The notes: generated by a model from the sequence alone, not told the origin. Counted from the stretch's first letter, positions 43,966-54,259 are shown. The stretch is 64,000 nucleotides of DNA from an uncultured Roseicyclus sp. (GCA_947491935.1 CANLLF010000001.1:1178001-1242000), one strand, 5' to 3'. Numbers and translations: made by a program.

Positions 43966-44469
43966 GTGGAAAAGATCCTCGTCAGTTCGTGTCTTACGGG
44001 CGCGCCCGTGCGTTACGATGGGCACGCGAAGACGCTGAATGATCAGCTCTTGGCGACGTGGCGCGCGCAGGGCCGCCTTGTGGCGTTGTGCCCCGAGATG
44101 GCGGCCGGTCTGCCCACGCCCCGCCCGGCGGCCGAGATCGAACCCGGCGCTGCGGCCCGCGATGTGCTGGCCGGTCGGGCCCATGTGATCGATGCAAAGG
44201 GCACGTCGATGTCCGAGGCATTTGTGCGGGGCGCGGATCTTGCGCTTGAGGCCGTGCGGGAGAACGCCTGCCGCTTTGCCCTGCTGACGGACGGCAGCCC
44301 GTCCTGCGGGTCCAGCTATGTTTACGACGGCCATTTCAGCGGACTGCGGCAAAGCGGTGAAGGAGTGGTCGCGGCCCGGCTGCGCGATGCGGGCGTGCAG
44401 GTCTTCGCCCCAGATCAGCTCCATGATCTCGCCCTTGCCCTCGACAAGGCAGAAAATGCGCACGCCTAG
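43966..44469 (+). CDS. DUF523 family protein
   Basis: The 167-residue protein starts at GTG 43966. ILVSSCLTGAPVRYDG, LCPEMAAGLPTPR and TDGSPSCGSSY are the conserved DUF523 motifs, with cysteines that suggest a metal or thiol function. Function is not established. It lies upstream of the rpmH promoter. Confidence 0.9.
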   Translation: MEKILVSSCLTGAPVRYDGHAKTLNDQLLATWRAQGRLVALCPEMAAGLPTPRPAAEIEPGAAARDVLAGRAHVIDAKGTSMSEAFVRGADLALEAVRENACRFALLTDGSPSCGSSYVYDGHFSGLRQSGEGVVAARLRDAGVQVFAPDQLHDLALALDKAENAHA

Positions 44470-44481
44470 GGCTTCGCTTTG

Positions 44482-44510
44482 TTGACACGGCGCGCGCCAT
44501 TGCCTATTGC
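44482..44510 (+). promoter_or_regulatory. Sigma-70-type promoter of rpmH-rnpA-yidD
   Basis: A perfect TTGACA at 44482-44487 is followed after 17 bp by TATTGC at 44505-44510. It stands 78 bp before rpmH. Spacing is ideal; the -10 box is weaker than the -35. Confidence 0.7.
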
Positions 44511-44587
44511 CCAGCCTTCATCGGAGTTACTTGCCGTTTGAGGGACGCATCCGGCGCCCTCCGGCCCAGATTGACGGAGTGAGATCC

Positions 44588-44725
44588 ATGTCGAAACGCA
44601 CGTTTCAGCCTTCGAACCTGGTGCGCAAGCGCCGCCACGGGTTCCGGGCGCGGATGGCCACCAAGGCTGGCCGCAAGATCCTGAACGCCCGCCGCGCCCG
44701 CGGCCGGAAGTCGCTCAGCGCCTGA
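44588..44725 (+). CDS. rpmH: Large-subunit ribosomal protein bL34
   Basis: The 45-residue basic protein reads [19 protein letters not shown] then the [11 protein letters not shown] helix and [11 protein letters not shown] tail, full bL34. It is a structural part of the 50S subunit. It heads the conserved rpmH-rnpA-yidD unit, with AGATCC before the ATG and the promoter at 44482. Confidence 0.98.
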
Positions 44726-44735
44726 TCGCCTGTTC

Positions 44736-45143
44736 ATGGCTATGACATCGCCTCCGCCGAGCACCGCCTCGACGGGGGCTTTTTCTGTTACATCTCCGCT
44801 GCTTACCTTGCGCAAACGGGCGGATTTCCTGCGCGCCGCCCGCGCCCGTCGCGCCCCCATGCCTGCCTTCCTGCTGCAGGCCCGCAAACGGGCCGAGGAG
44901 GAAACCCCCGAGGCCCCGGGCGCGATCCGGGTGGGCTTCACCTGCTCCAAGAAAGTCGGCAACGCCGTTGCCCGCAACCGTGCCAAACGCCGGCTGCGGG
45001 AGATCGCACGGGCGATTCTCCCCACCGAGGGAAAGCCAGGATACGACTACGTTTTGGTCGGTCGCGCCACCGAGACAGCCGCACGAAACTTCGAGCTGAT
45101 GAAAGAGGACCTCGTTCAGGCGTTGAAGAAGGTGCACGGATGA
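44736..45143 (+). CDS. rnpA: Ribonuclease P protein component
   Basis: The 135-residue protein has the RnpA core: [41 protein letters not shown] (the conserved RNR-type RNA-binding helix) and YDYVLVGR. The N-terminal 25 residues before LRKRADF are an extension, so an internal start is possible. RnpA helps the RNase P RNA remove tRNA leaders. It begins 10 bp after rpmH and overlaps yidD by 4 bp. Confidence 0.96.
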   Translation: MAMTSPPPSTASTGAFSVTSPLLTLRKRADFLRAARARRAPMPAFLLQARKRAEEETPEAPGAIRVGFTCSKKVGNAVARNRAKRRLREIARAILPTEGKPGYDYVLVGRATETAARNFELMKEDLVQALKKVHG

Positions 45144-45361
45144 ACCCGCTTGCCTTCATCATCTCGCTGCCGTTGCGGTTCTATCGCCTCGCCATCTCGC
45201 CGCTGATCGGCACGAATTGCCGTTACACGCCCACCTGTTCGGCCTACGCGATGGAAGCCCTGCGCAAGCACGGCGCGATCAAGGGCACATGGCTCAGCGC
45301 CAAACGCGTCGCGCGTTGCCATCCCTGGGGCGGATCGGGGATCGACAACGTCCCGGATTAG
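45140..45361 (+). CDS. yidD: Membrane protein insertion efficiency factor YidD
   Basis: The 73-residue protein has the YidD signature: [47 protein letters not shown]. It is an amphipathic membrane-associated factor helping YidC-dependent insertion. It overlaps rnpA by 4 bp (ATGA) and ends in a 4-bp convergent overlap with the DUF1353 gene. Confidence 0.96.
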   Translation: MNPLAFIISLPLRFYRLAISPLIGTNCRYTPTCSAYAMEALRKHGAIKGTWLSAKRVARCHPWGGSGIDNVPD

Positions 45362-45903
45362 TCCCGCGGCACGGTGAAGGTGTCCAACCTGTCGGGCAGA
45401 TCGACATAACGGTCGCGGCTACGCCGAACAAACCCAAACCCGCCAAAGGCCCGCACGGCGCCATAAATCAGCCAGCGGCGGACAAGCCCGACCTTCGCGG
45501 CCTCCATGGCCCGCAGCATTACCAGATCGGCGAAGGCGCGATCCCGGTCCAGCGGCTTGCGGCCCTCCACATCCTGCCACGCGATGTAAAGGTAGTCGTG
45601 GACGATCGCGGCCTCGAGCCACGGCCCGACGCGCCCCACATACCAGCGCAAGAGCGCGGGAACCGAGGTCAGATCGGTGATCAGGCCCGCCGGAACGGTG
45701 ATCCCCCATTCCATGCCGTCCACCACCAGGCTGATCGTGTAATCCTCGCCCACGATGTAGTCGGCATCCTCACCATCGCGCATCTGCACCGCATCCTTCA
45801 GGCGCAGCAGCACAAGATCCGTCAGAAATCTCACCGCGCCCAAATCCCGCCAATCCGGCGGGTAAGGACACACGCATTGGGCCGGATGATCGTAGCGGCG
45901 CAT
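45358..45903 (-). CDS. DUF1353 protein
   Basis: The 181-residue protein has [29 protein letters not shown] and a [13 protein letters not shown] helix, matching DUF1353 (also common in phage). Its His-Asp pair (VHDYLY) is the most conserved site. Function unknown. Convergent with yidD. Confidence 0.8.
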   Translation of the reverse strand: MRRYDHPAQCVCPYPPDWRDLGAVRFLTDLVLLRLKDAVQMRDGEDADYIVGEDYTISLVVDGMEWGITVPAGLITDLTSVPALLRWYVGRVGPWLEAAIVHDYLYIAWQDVEGRKPLDRDRAFADLVMLRAMEAAKVGLVRRWLIYGAVRAFGGFGFVRRSRDRYVDLPDRLDTFTVPRD

Positions 45904-45953
45904 TTTGACATCTCCTTTCTGACCCCATCCCCCGGGGCGGGCAGCGGTGCGGC

Positions 45954-46904
45954 TCAGGCCGGGCGGCGCAACACCAGCCCGTCGGTCGCCACCACGCGGG
46001 TGACAATCTCATTGCGATCCACATCGCCGCGGATCGTGTGCAGCATATCCTCCAACACGAGATCATCGTGAAACCAGAACGTATGGGCCGGAAATGTCAG
46101 GTGATCATATCCGGCCCTGTTCGCGTTGAAATGCGCCCCGCAATTGACCTCCACAGCCTTGCTCGGGCGTCCAAGGGGCAGGCCAACCCGCCCGACGCGG
46201 GGCGCCACACCGATCCGTTTCACATCGGACAGCGACAGGACGTCATCGAAGGGGTTCGAGTAATTCGTCAACCGCACGCAATGGCGGTAGAGCGACGAGG
46301 ATTTCGATGAGCCGTCGACCATCCCACCCGCCGAAATATCACCGGAGATCAGCATCACCTGGCTGACCGACCAGGAATTGGACGCAACCCCGGGGCGGTC
46401 ATCGGCATCGTCAAAGGCCTCCCGCACGACAAAGGCGCCGGTGGAATGGGCAAGAATATGCAGGTTGATGAAGCAATCGGGCCGCTGCATCCGCGCGAAA
46501 TTCGCGATGCCTTCGGTGACCAGACGAAAGGCCGTGGTTTTCGCATCCACCCGATCTTCCAGGTAGTTCAGCGCAGAACTCGCGGCGGGCCAATCAAACC
46601 CGACCACCACGCCCTCGAACCCCTTGGCCTCAAGCGCCGTCTTGAGCAGGCGCTGCCGCTCCAGCATCACGGCGTTTTCGGTATTGAACCCGTGGATGTA
46701 GAACAGGATGTCGCCACGGGGCCCATCGTTTTGATCACCGTGGCGCGCGGCCTGAATAACCTGATCGAACCAGGCCGTCTTGCGGATGGCATGGTGCGGC
46801 TTCGGATCGTGATCTGCCGGGGGGATTGCCAGAAAATGTGTGGCGCCGGGTTCGCTTGAAAAATCTCCGCTCCGGATGGAACGGACTGAAAATACATAGT
46901 CCAT
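45954..46904 (-). CDS. Alpha/beta hydrolase of the DUF900 type
   Basis: The 316-residue protein has FYIHGFNT (oxyanion loop), VVVGFDWPA, and LAHSTGAFVVREA with a nucleophile Ser in HSTG, as in the DUF900 hydrolases. A later HFNANRAGYDHLTF segment may supply His. No signal peptide is visible. Substrate unknown. Confidence 0.8.
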   Translation of the reverse strand: MDYVFSVRSIRSGDFSSEPGATHFLAIPPADHDPKPHHAIRKTAWFDQVIQAARHGDQNDGPRGDILFYIHGFNTENAVMLERQRLLKTALEAKGFEGVVVGFDWPAASSALNYLEDRVDAKTTAFRLVTEGIANFARMQRPDCFINLHILAHSTGAFVVREAFDDADDRPGVASNSWSVSQVMLISGDISAGGMVDGSSKSSSLYRHCVRLTNYSNPFDDVLSLSDVKRIGVAPRVGRVGLPLGRPSKAVEVNCGAHFNANRAGYDHLTFPAHTFWFHDDLVLEDMLHTIRGDVDRNEIVTRVVATDGLVLRRPA

Positions 46905-46962
46905 GACAAAGCTCCTTAATGAAACCCCGCCATAATGCGCGCATTCGCGCGAATCTCAAAAT

Positions 46963-47490
46963 TCAGTTGCGCTCGAAGATGATGATGACTTCGCCGATAG
47001 GTACGCCGAACCGACTCATATAGGCGCGGTTCAACAGGCGGTCGTCGGTCAGTAGCCACATCCAATCATCAAACGTGACGCGGAGCGTTTCATCGCCGGG
47101 CACGGGCAGATCAATCCTGTATTGCCAGTTGAACGTATTGCCCCGCTCCCGCCCCGTCGCCACGCCGATCACACCCGGGGCCGTGCCCTGCCACACGCCA
47201 TTACCGGTTTGCTGCAAAGACCAGATCCGCAGCTCGGTTGATCCATCCTCATAGATGAAATCCTCCACCAGGCGCAGGGTCTGGCCGTCCCACGTACCAT
47301 GGATGTCCACTTCGAAGCGGCGGCGCACCTCGCCGAATACGTCCTGAAACTGGCCGTAGGCCGTCAGGTGCCCGTTGAAGAACTCTTCAAGGTTCAGCTG
47401 CCGATTGCTGAGAGAGGGGTCGTTCAGGGACGGTCGGCCACAGGCGGCCAGTGTCACCAGAAGCGCGGCAAGAAGGAGACGTTTCATCAT
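46963..47490 (-). CDS. DUF3833-like lipoprotein
   Basis: From ATG 47490 (or 47487) the product has 175 residues. A signal peptide with lipobox LAAC (Cys about residue 16) marks a lipoprotein. The mature part is beta-rich: [17 protein letters not shown] and [21 protein letters not shown] match DUF3833. It is probably anchored to a membrane facing the periplasm; function unknown. Divergent from ttcA with about 50 bp between. Confidence 0.82.
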   Translation of the reverse strand: MMKRLLLAALLVTLAACGRPSLNDPSLSNRQLNLEEFFNGHLTAYGQFQDVFGEVRRRFEVDIHGTWDGQTLRLVEDFIYEDGSTELRIWSLQQTGNGVWQGTAPGVIGVATGRERGNTFNWQYRIDLPVPGDETLRVTFDDWMWLLTDDRLLNRAYMSRFGVPIGEVIIIFERN

Positions 47491-47539
47491 GTTGCGGGAC
47501 CTAACCCGCCGTGCCCCCCGGGCAAGCCATCTTGACGCG

Positions 47540-48418
47540 ATGCCGCGCAACGCCCTACCTCCCCCCATGTTGGATGAGCCTGACGATATCCACGCGCTGT
47601 TTCATGGCGCGCCCAAGACCACCGAGTTCCGCAAGCTGCGCAAACGGCTGATCCGCGACACGCGGGAAGCGATCGAGCGCTATGGCATGGTCCTGCCCGG
47701 TGCGCGGCAGAAATGGCTCGTGTGCCTGTCGGGCGGTAAGGACAGCTACACGCTTCTGGCGGCCCTGACGGAGCTGCAATGGCGCGGTCTTCTGCCCGTT
47801 GATATCCTTGCCTGCAACCTCGATCAGGGCCAGCCGGGGTTCCCGGCAACGGTGCTGCCCGCGTTTCTGGAGCGTATGGGCGTCCCCCACCGGATCGAAT
47901 ATCAGGACACCTATTCCATCGTCGTCGACAAGGTCCCGGCCGGGCGCACCTATTGCGCGCTGTGTTCGCGTCTGCGGCGTGGCAACCTCTACCGGATCGC
48001 GCGGGAGGAAGGCTGCTCCGCCGTGGTCCTTGGCCATCACCGCGACGATATTCTCGAGACGTTCTTCCTCAACCTCTTTCACGGCGGGAAGCTGGCCACG
48101 ATGCCGCCCAAGCTGGTGAATGATGAAGGCGATCTGATGGTCCTGCGCCCCCTGGCCCATGTGGCCGAGGCCGATTGCGAAAAATTCGCGGCTGCGATGG
48201 AGTACCCGATCATTCCCTGTGATCTCTGCGGCTCGCAGGACGGCTTGCAACGCCAGCAGATCAAGGGGATGCTGGATGAGTGGGAGGCCCGCGCGCCCGG
48301 TCGGCGCGGCAAGATGTTCTCGGCCCTCATGAACGCGAGGCCCTCGCACCTTCTGGACCCGGCCCTGTTCGATTTCGCGGGCCTGGCGCCGAAAAGTGCC
48401 GACAATTCTATCGATTGA
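47540..48418 (+). CDS. ttcA: tRNA 2-thiocytidine biosynthesis protein TtcA
   Basis: The product has a PP-loop [11 protein letters not shown] (adenylation of tRNA), the paired cysteines [11 protein letters not shown], and [22 protein letters not shown], all standard for TtcA, which thiolates C32 of certain tRNAs using an iron-sulfur cluster. The start is uncertain: ATG 47540 gives 292 residues, ATG 47567 gives 283. Both suit the family; an ORF start further left would overlap the lipoprotein promoter. Confidence 0.95.
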   Translation: MPRNALPPPMLDEPDDIHALFHGAPKTTEFRKLRKRLIRDTREAIERYGMVLPGARQKWLVCLSGGKDSYTLLAALTELQWRGLLPVDILACNLDQGQPGFPATVLPAFLERMGVPHRIEYQDTYSIVVDKVPAGRTYCALCSRLRRGNLYRIAREEGCSAVVLGHHRDDILETFFLNLFHGGKLATMPPKLVNDEGDLMVLRPLAHVAEADCEKFAAAMEYPIIPCDLCGSQDGLQRQQIKGMLDEWEARAPGRRGKMFSALMNARPSHLLDPALFDFAGLAPKSADNSID

Positions 48419-48500
48419 CCCGCCCCCGTTAACCGTCCGTCATGGAGTCCTGCGCTAGCGCTACCGCGGGGCATGTGTTGGCAGAGGTTGGACGTAAGAA

Positions 48501-50036
48501 ATGAACGAACGAGGTGCAGGTCTGCGGCACGAGATCGGGAATTGGGCCGGATCAGCGCTCGGCCGGTTGGAGGTTCTTGCCCTGTTCCCGCTGGTCGCGC
48601 TGACGGCATCATGGTTCGGTTTCACGGATCTGGCAATGATCACGGCGCTCGGTCTGTCTGCTCTTCTGGCAATTGCCGTGCTTTTGGGACGGAACACCCC
48701 ACGGGGAGATCTTGTCATCGCGTCCGGCGGAACCGGACGGGCGGGCCTCACCGCGCTGTTGGAACAGGCCACCAATCTTGAAGGGCGCGATACGGCCTGC
48801 TTCCTTGTACAGATCGATGATTGGCCGGTGCTTGTGGATCGCTGGGGGCACGATTCCTGTCAGGACCTTGTGAACCGCACCGAAGATCGCCTGCGCGCGG
48901 CCTTGCGACATGGCGACGTGTTGGTTCGCCTGGGGGACGCGCGGTTTGGAATTGGGCTGGCGCCGATACGATCGGCCCGGCTGGAATGGCGCGAGACGAT
49001 CGCGGCGCGGCTGGCGCAATCGGTTGGGGATCCTATCCCGTTCAACGGCACGACCCTGCATCTGACGGCTTGCGTCGGACATACGGCCTTGATCAGGCGC
49101 GGTGCCGATCCGGCCGCCGCTACATTTCTTGCGGCTGAAGCGGCGCTGAGCGACGCGGTCGCCCACGCCCCCAACGCCGTGCGTGCCTACGCCCCCAACC
49201 TGGGACGGGCGCGCAGCCTGCAATCGAGCCTCAGCGCCGATGTGGAGGGCGCAATTCACGCCGGCTCCATCACGGCGTGGTTTCAACCGCAGATTTGCGC
49301 CAAGACCGGTGCCATCCTTGGCATGGAAACCCTCGCACGGTGGGACCACCCGAAACAGGGCCTGCTAAGCACGGGGGAGTTTCTGGGGGCCGTCTCTGCC
49401 GCGGGGCATCTGCCGCTTCTGGGCCAATCCCTCACCCATCAGGCGCTCAAGGCGCTGAGCCAGTGGGATGCCGCGCCGGCCCATATCCCAAGCGTGTCGA
49501 TCAATATCTCGGCGCCCGAACTGCGCGACGGCTCCATGGTGAGCGGTCTGGTGCAGGAACTCAGCCGCTATGCGCTCGATCCGGCGCGGGTGCGGATCGA
49601 GATCGCTGAAGACGTCGCTGCCAGCGCCGAGGATGATGCGATCATCGCGTCCCTCATCGCCCTCAAGGAGGCCGGGCACCTAATCGATCTTGACGGGTTT
49701 GGCCTTGGCGCAACCTCGGTGCCGATGTTGCAACGGTTCCGTGTGGACCGGATCAAGATCGACCGCGCATTCGTTGTCGGCGTCGATGGTGACGCAGCGA
49801 ACGCAAGTTCCGTCTCCGCAATTGTCGCGATGGCACAGGCACTTGGCATCTCTACACTCGCCAATGGCGTCGAAACTCCGAATGAACGCACCGCGCTTGA
49901 AGAGCTCGGCTGCGATGCGCTCCAGGGCTTTGGCATCGCCGGTCCGATGCGCAGCGATAAGGTCGCGGATTGGGCGCGGGCCCGCTTGGCCAAGGACAAG
50001 ACAATCCGTCTGGACGATCGGCGCAGCGGCAGCTAG
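48501..50036 (+). CDS. Membrane GGDEF-EAL protein with degenerate active sites
   Basis: The 511-residue protein has two N-terminal membrane helices (about 25-65), a GGDEF-like domain with RLGDARF instead of GGDEF, and an EAL domain with ETLAR for EVLLR. In the EAL domain INIS and KIDRAF are kept, but DDFGTG reads DGFGLG and the later Glu (EGVE) reads NGVE, so a metal-binding Asp and a Glu are lost. It is probably a non-catalytic c-di-GMP sensor or regulator. It stands 82 bp after ttcA. Confidence 0.88.
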   Translation: MNERGAGLRHEIGNWAGSALGRLEVLALFPLVALTASWFGFTDLAMITALGLSALLAIAVLLGRNTPRGDLVIASGGTGRAGLTALLEQATNLEGRDTACFLVQIDDWPVLVDRWGHDSCQDLVNRTEDRLRAALRHGDVLVRLGDARFGIGLAPIRSARLEWRETIAARLAQSVGDPIPFNGTTLHLTACVGHTALIRRGADPAAATFLAAEAALSDAVAHAPNAVRAYAPNLGRARSLQSSLSADVEGAIHAGSITAWFQPQICAKTGAILGMETLARWDHPKQGLLSTGEFLGAVSAAGHLPLLGQSLTHQALKALSQWDAAPAHIPSVSINISAPELRDGSMVSGLVQELSRYALDPARVRIEIAEDVAASAEDDAIIASLIALKEAGHLIDLDGFGLGATSVPMLQRFRVDRIKIDRAFVVGVDGDAANASSVSAIVAMAQALGISTLANGVETPNERTALEELGCDALQGFGIAGPMRSDKVADWARARLAKDKTIRLDDRRSGS

Positions 50037-50202
50037 GCCAAATCACTCCGCTTTTCCTTGGTGCACAGCCGCCCCGCGCCGATTTCGCCCCTTGACCTTT
50101 CACCCCCCAAACTGTTGAACCCCGTTGACTTGGCTGCGCCACTTCTGGCCCGGCCCACTTGCCTGTTTCGCAAGACTTATCGCGCGGAGGACCGACACCA
50201 AG

Positions 50203-52092
50203 ATGGACGATCAGAACAGAAACCTGATCCTGGCCACGGGCCTGAGCTTTGTGGTCATCCTTGTGTGGTTCGTCCTGTTTCCACCGCCCGCCCCCGTCGA
50301 AGATCCCAACGCGCTGCCCCCGACGGCAGCCACCGAGGGCGGAACCGCCGTCGGCGACACCGATATTGCCCTGACCCCGCCGGTCGGGACGACGGGTACG
50401 GAAACCGCCGCGGCAGGCCCTGACACGCCGACCGAAGTTGCGCTGAGCGAAGCCGCGCGTATTCCCATCGAAACGCCGTCGGTCGAAGGCTCCATCTCGC
50501 TGCTCGGCGGCCGGATCGACGATCTGTCGCTGCGCAACTACACCGTCGAGGTCGACAGCGACGAGATCGTGCGCCTGCTGTCGCCCGTCGGCACCGAAGA
50601 TCCGTATTACGCCCTTTATGGTTGGACCCCTTCGAGCGGGTTGACCTATGACGACGTCCCCACCTCCGACACCCCGTGGGAGCTTGAGAGCGGCGAGACG
50701 CTCACGCCCGACAGTCCGGTCACGTTGGTCTGGGACAACGGAAGCGGCCTGATCTTCCGCCGCACGATCGAGATCGACGACAGCTACATGTTCGAGATCA
50801 CCCAGTCGGTCGAGAACACGACAGAGGTTGAGGTGAACCTTGCCCCCTACGGCATCGTCGCGCGCCATGGCCTGCCTTCGGATCTGCAGAACTTCTTCAT
50901 TCTTCACGAAGGGGTAGTGCGCAAGGTCGACGGCGAACTGAGCGAGATCGACTATTCCGACATGCCCGATCTCGACGTGGTCCAGCGCGAGGGCGTGCCC
51001 GCCGAGGTGATCGAGGTGGAGGCCAATGGCTGGATCGGCTTCACCGACAAATATTGGATGACAACGCTTATCCCGGGCGACGAGCAGCCCTTTGTCTCGG
51101 TCACGAAATACGTTCCCAACGCGGATATCTACCAGACCGAGGCGCGGCTGCCCTACATGCCCATCGCCGCTGGCGCCACGGTTGAAGTCACGACCAACCT
51201 CTTCGCCGGGGCCAAGGAAGCCGAGGCCATCCGCTACTACGAAAACGCGGAACCCGGCCTGCTCGCCGGCCTCTTCGGCGCCGAGCAGGATCCCAACCGC
51301 CCGGAAGTGGCGCGGTTCATCGACAGCATCGATTGGGGCTGGTTCTATTTCCTCACCAAGCCGCTCTTCTGGCTCTTGCACTGGCTTAACGGAGCCATCG
51401 GCAATATGGGCGTGGCGATCATCTGCCTTACCCTGATCGTCAAGGCGATCCTCTTCCCGCTGGCCTACCGCTCCTACGTCTCGATGGCGAAGATGAAAGA
51501 ACTTCAGCCGGAAATGGAGAAGCTCAAGGAACGCGCGGGCGATGACCGCGAGAAGCTCCAGAAGGGCATGATGGAGCTCTACAAGACCAACAAGGTGAAC
51601 CCGGCGGGGGGCTGTTTGCCGATCCTTCTGCAGATCCCGATCTTCTTCTCGCTCTACAAGGTGATATTCGTCACGCTGGAACTGCGCCACGCGCCGTTCT
51701 TCGGCTGGCTGAACGACCTTTCGGCGCCGGACAGCTCCTCGATCATCAATCTCTTCGGCCTTCTGCCCAATGCGGCGCCCGAGCCGGAATCGATCATGGC
51801 GCTGATCTTCATCGGCATCCTCCCGATTCTTCTCGGCATTTCGATGTGGCTACAGCAGAAGCTGAACCCGGCCCCCACCGATCCTACGCAGGCCGCGGTC
51901 TTCGCGTGGTTGCCCTGGGTCTTCATGTTCATGCTCGGCAGCTTCGCCTCTGGCCTTCTGGTCTACTGGATCGCGAACAACACGCTGACCTTCACGCAGC
52001 AATACCTGATCATGCGCAGCCAGGGCTTCAAACCGGACGTCTTCGGCAACATCCGCAGGAGTTTCTCCCGGAAGAAATCCGAAGAGAAATGA
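50203..52092 (+). CDS. yidC: Membrane protein insertase YidC
   Basis: From ATG 50203 the product has 629 residues: TM1 (9-27), a large periplasmic beta domain (about 30-370), then five C-terminal helices. The helix LAYRSYVSMAKMKELQP carries the conserved Arg of the insertase groove, and GGCLPILLQIPIFFSLYKV is the second core helix. It inserts inner-membrane proteins with or without Sec. An upstream in-frame ATG lacks a ribosome site. The stop overlaps the MOSC gene by 4 bp. Confidence 0.97.
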   Translation: MDDQNRNLILATGLSFVVILVWFVLFPPPAPVEDPNALPPTAATEGGTAVGDTDIALTPPVGTTGTETAAAGPDTPTEVALSEAARIPIETPSVEGSISLLGGRIDDLSLRNYTVEVDSDEIVRLLSPVGTEDPYYALYGWTPSSGLTYDDVPTSDTPWELESGETLTPDSPVTLVWDNGSGLIFRRTIEIDDSYMFEITQSVENTTEVEVNLAPYGIVARHGLPSDLQNFFILHEGVVRKVDGELSEIDYSDMPDLDVVQREGVPAEVIEVEANGWIGFTDKYWMTTLIPGDEQPFVSVTKYVPNADIYQTEARLPYMPIAAGATVEVTTNLFAGAKEAEAIRYYENAEPGLLAGLFGAEQDPNRPEVARFIDSIDWGWFYFLTKPLFWLLHWLNGAIGNMGVAIICLTLIVKAILFPLAYRSYVSMAKMKELQPEMEKLKERAGDDREKLQKGMMELYKTNKVNPAGGCLPILLQIPIFFSLYKVIFVTLELRHAPFFGWLNDLSAPDSSSIINLFGLLPNAAPEPESIMALIFIGILPILLGISMWLQQKLNPAPTDPTQAAVFAWLPWVFMFMLGSFASGLLVYWIANNTLTFTQQYLIMRSQGFKPDVFGNIRRSFSRKKSEEK

Positions 52093-52826
52093 GTTGGGTG
52101 CTGGATCAGATCTGGCGCTATCCGATCAAGGGCATCGGGGCGGAGCCGCTCCAGACGGTTGATCTGGCAGTGGGCCTGCCCCTTCCGCTCGACCGCGCCT
52201 GGGCGGTGCTTGAGGCCGGCGGAGATGCGTCCGACGGCTGGCGTTCCTGCCGCAATTTCCTGCGCGGGGCCAAGGGCCCATCCCTGATGGCCATCATGGC
52301 GCGGATCGAAGGCGGTGTGATCCACCTGTCGCATCCCGAGCGCCCGGACATCAGCATCACGCCTGGCACGGATGACCAGGCGCTCTTCGATTGGCTCGCG
52401 CCCATCTACCCCGACACCCGGAGCCCCGCCACCGCTTTGGTGCCCTCCCCGCCCGAAGGCATGTCCGACGCGCCTTTTGCGTCGGTCTCCATACTAAACC
52501 ATGCCTCGCGCCGTGCGCTCGGACAGAAACTGGGCCAGCCCCTCGATCCGCGCCGGTTCCGTGGCAATCTTTGGATCGAAGGCCTTGCACCATGGGAGGA
52601 ATTCGACCTTGTCGGCCAGACCCTCACCATGGGTGAGGCCCGTCTTGAGGTAGTCGAGATCATCACCCGTTGCCGTGCGACCGAGGCAAACCCCGAGACC
52701 GGCAAACGCGACGCCAACACGTTGCGCGCCCTGTCGGACGGCTGGGGGCATGAGGATTTCGGCGTCTATGCCATGGTCCGCACCGGCGGCTCCATCGCGG
52801 CAGGCGATACCGTCACGCTGGCATGA
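52089..52826 (+). CDS. MOSC domain protein
   Basis: The 245-residue protein starts in the yidC stop (ATGA). The N-terminal IWRYPIKGIGAEPL and RRFRGNLWIEG...PWEEFDLVG and RCRATEANPETGKRD motifs are typical MOSC beta-barrel features; the single conserved Cys (RCRATE) suits a molybdopterin or sulfur-carrier role. It lies between yidC and an acetyltransferase, as in many Rhodobacteraceae. Confidence 0.92.
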   Translation: MSWVLDQIWRYPIKGIGAEPLQTVDLAVGLPLPLDRAWAVLEAGGDASDGWRSCRNFLRGAKGPSLMAIMARIEGGVIHLSHPERPDISITPGTDDQALFDWLAPIYPDTRSPATALVPSPPEGMSDAPFASVSILNHASRRALGQKLGQPLDPRRFRGNLWIEGLAPWEEFDLVGQTLTMGEARLEVVEIITRCRATEANPETGKRDANTLRALSDGWGHEDFGVYAMVRTGGSIAAGDTVTLA

Positions 52827-53467
52827 CCGGCCCGGACCCCACCAACCTCACGCCCATGGCGCCCGCCTATGGCGGCACCCTGTTTCTCCAGCCCTTGGCC
52901 GACGGGCGCGCCAACGTCACCGTAGGTGCGTTTTCCTACTACGATGACAAGGACGAGACGCGCGATTTCTTCACCCGCAACGTGCTCCACCACTACGATT
53001 TCATCGGTGACCATCTGCATATCGGCCCCTTTTGCGCCATTGCCCACGGCGTGCGCCTCTTCATGAACGGTGGCACCCATGCGATGGACGGGTTCTCCAC
53101 CTTTCCGTTCAACATCTTCGGCCACGGCTGGGAGGAGGGGTTTGATCCCGCCACGTGGACGGCCGTGCACAAGGGCGACACGCACATCGGCGCGGATGTC
53201 TGGATCGGCAACTGTGCCACGATCATGCCCGGCGTCACCATCGGCGCAGGCGCGATCATCGCCGCCAACGCAACCGTCACGCGCGATGTCCCGCCCTATG
53301 CCATCGCCGCCGGGAATCCGGCCCAGACGGTCAAACAACGCTTCGATGATGCCACCATCTCGCGCCTGCTGGCGATTGCGTGGTGGGACTGGCCGGTGGA
53401 CAAGATCACCCGTAACCTCAACGCCATTCGCGGCGCCGACCTGTCCGCGTTGGAGGCTGCCGAATGA
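52823..53467 (+). CDS. Hexapeptide-repeat acetyltransferase (CatB/Vat type)
   Basis: The 214-residue protein has left-handed beta-helix repeats, a FCAIAHGVRLFMNGGTHAMDG segment with the likely catalytic His, and GADVWIGNCATIMPGVTIG. The layout resembles xenobiotic acetyltransferases of the CatB/Vat type, although most chromosomal members have other, unknown substrates. Starts by a 4-bp ATGA overlap with the MOSC gene. Confidence 0.88.
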   Translation: MTGPDPTNLTPMAPAYGGTLFLQPLADGRANVTVGAFSYYDDKDETRDFFTRNVLHHYDFIGDHLHIGPFCAIAHGVRLFMNGGTHAMDGFSTFPFNIFGHGWEEGFDPATWTAVHKGDTHIGADVWIGNCATIMPGVTIGAGAIIAANATVTRDVPPYAIAAGNPAQTVKQRFDDATISRLLAIAWWDWPVDKITRNLNAIRGADLSALEAAE

Positions 53468-54114
53468 CCCAACTCCCCTTCCCCCTCGCGGAAGAGCCCG
53501 ACCATGCGACAACCGAACGCGGACGCAAGCTGTTTGCCGGCAACACCGACTTCCTCAAGGGCGTTGTCGCCATGGATGGCCTGCCACCCGGTGACCGGAT
53601 CGAGGTCTGTTTCGCGGGCCGCTCCAACGTCGGCAAATCCACTCTGATCAACGCGCTCACCGGCCGAAAAGGCCTCGCCCGGGCCTCCAACACACCGGGG
53701 CGCACGCAAGAGATCAACTTCTTCACCCTTGCCGAAACCCATTACCTCGTTGACCTTCCCGGCTATGGCTACGCCGAAGCGCCCGTTGCGGTCGTGCAGC
53801 AATGGCAGGCCCTTCTGAAAGCCTACCTGCAAGGCCGCGCCAACCTGCGCCGCGCCTTCGTGTTGATCGATGCGCGCCACGGCGTGAAGGTGGTGGACGA
53901 GGAAATCATGAAACTCCTCGACATCGCCGCCGTCCCCTTTCAGGCCGTGCTTACCAAATCCGACAAGGTGAAGGGCAAGGATCGCGAGGCATCGCTCACC
54001 CGCACCCGCGCCGCGCTCGCCAAACACCCCGCCGCCTTCCCCGAGATCATCCTGACCTCATCGGAAAAAGGCGACGGTATTCCAACGCTTCGCGCCACCA
54101 TTGCCACTTTGTAA
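53464..54114 (+). CDS. engB: Ribosome-biogenesis GTPase EngB/YsxC
   Basis: The 216-residue protein has G1 GRSNVGKST (52-60), G3 DLPGYGY (97-103) and G4 TKSD (164-167). It assists late assembly of the 50S subunit. It overlaps the acetyltransferase gene by 4 bp; with yidC and MOSC it forms a run of four genes, each joined by ATGA. Confidence 0.96.
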   Translation: MTQLPFPLAEEPDHATTERGRKLFAGNTDFLKGVVAMDGLPPGDRIEVCFAGRSNVGKSTLINALTGRKGLARASNTPGRTQEINFFTLAETHYLVDLPGYGYAEAPVAVVQQWQALLKAYLQGRANLRRAFVLIDARHGVKVVDEEIMKLLDIAAVPFQAVLTKSDKVKGKDREASLTRTRAALAKHPAAFPEIILTSSEKGDGIPTLRATIATL

Positions 54115-54259
54115 CCACCCATTAAGGTTAACGCGCCCGCGCCCCTTCATCTTGGCGAAAAACTCCGGAGGTTTGGGGGCTGGCCCCAAAGGCAACGCTT
54201 TCCACCGGATGAACGGCCCGATAACCTGCCCCGACCCCTGGTCCTAACCCCTTGCGCCC

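Noticed and set aside
49852..51690. 612-codon open frame on the minus strand
   Set aside because: It lies opposite yidC and the EAL gene and is a GC-rich antisense shadow.
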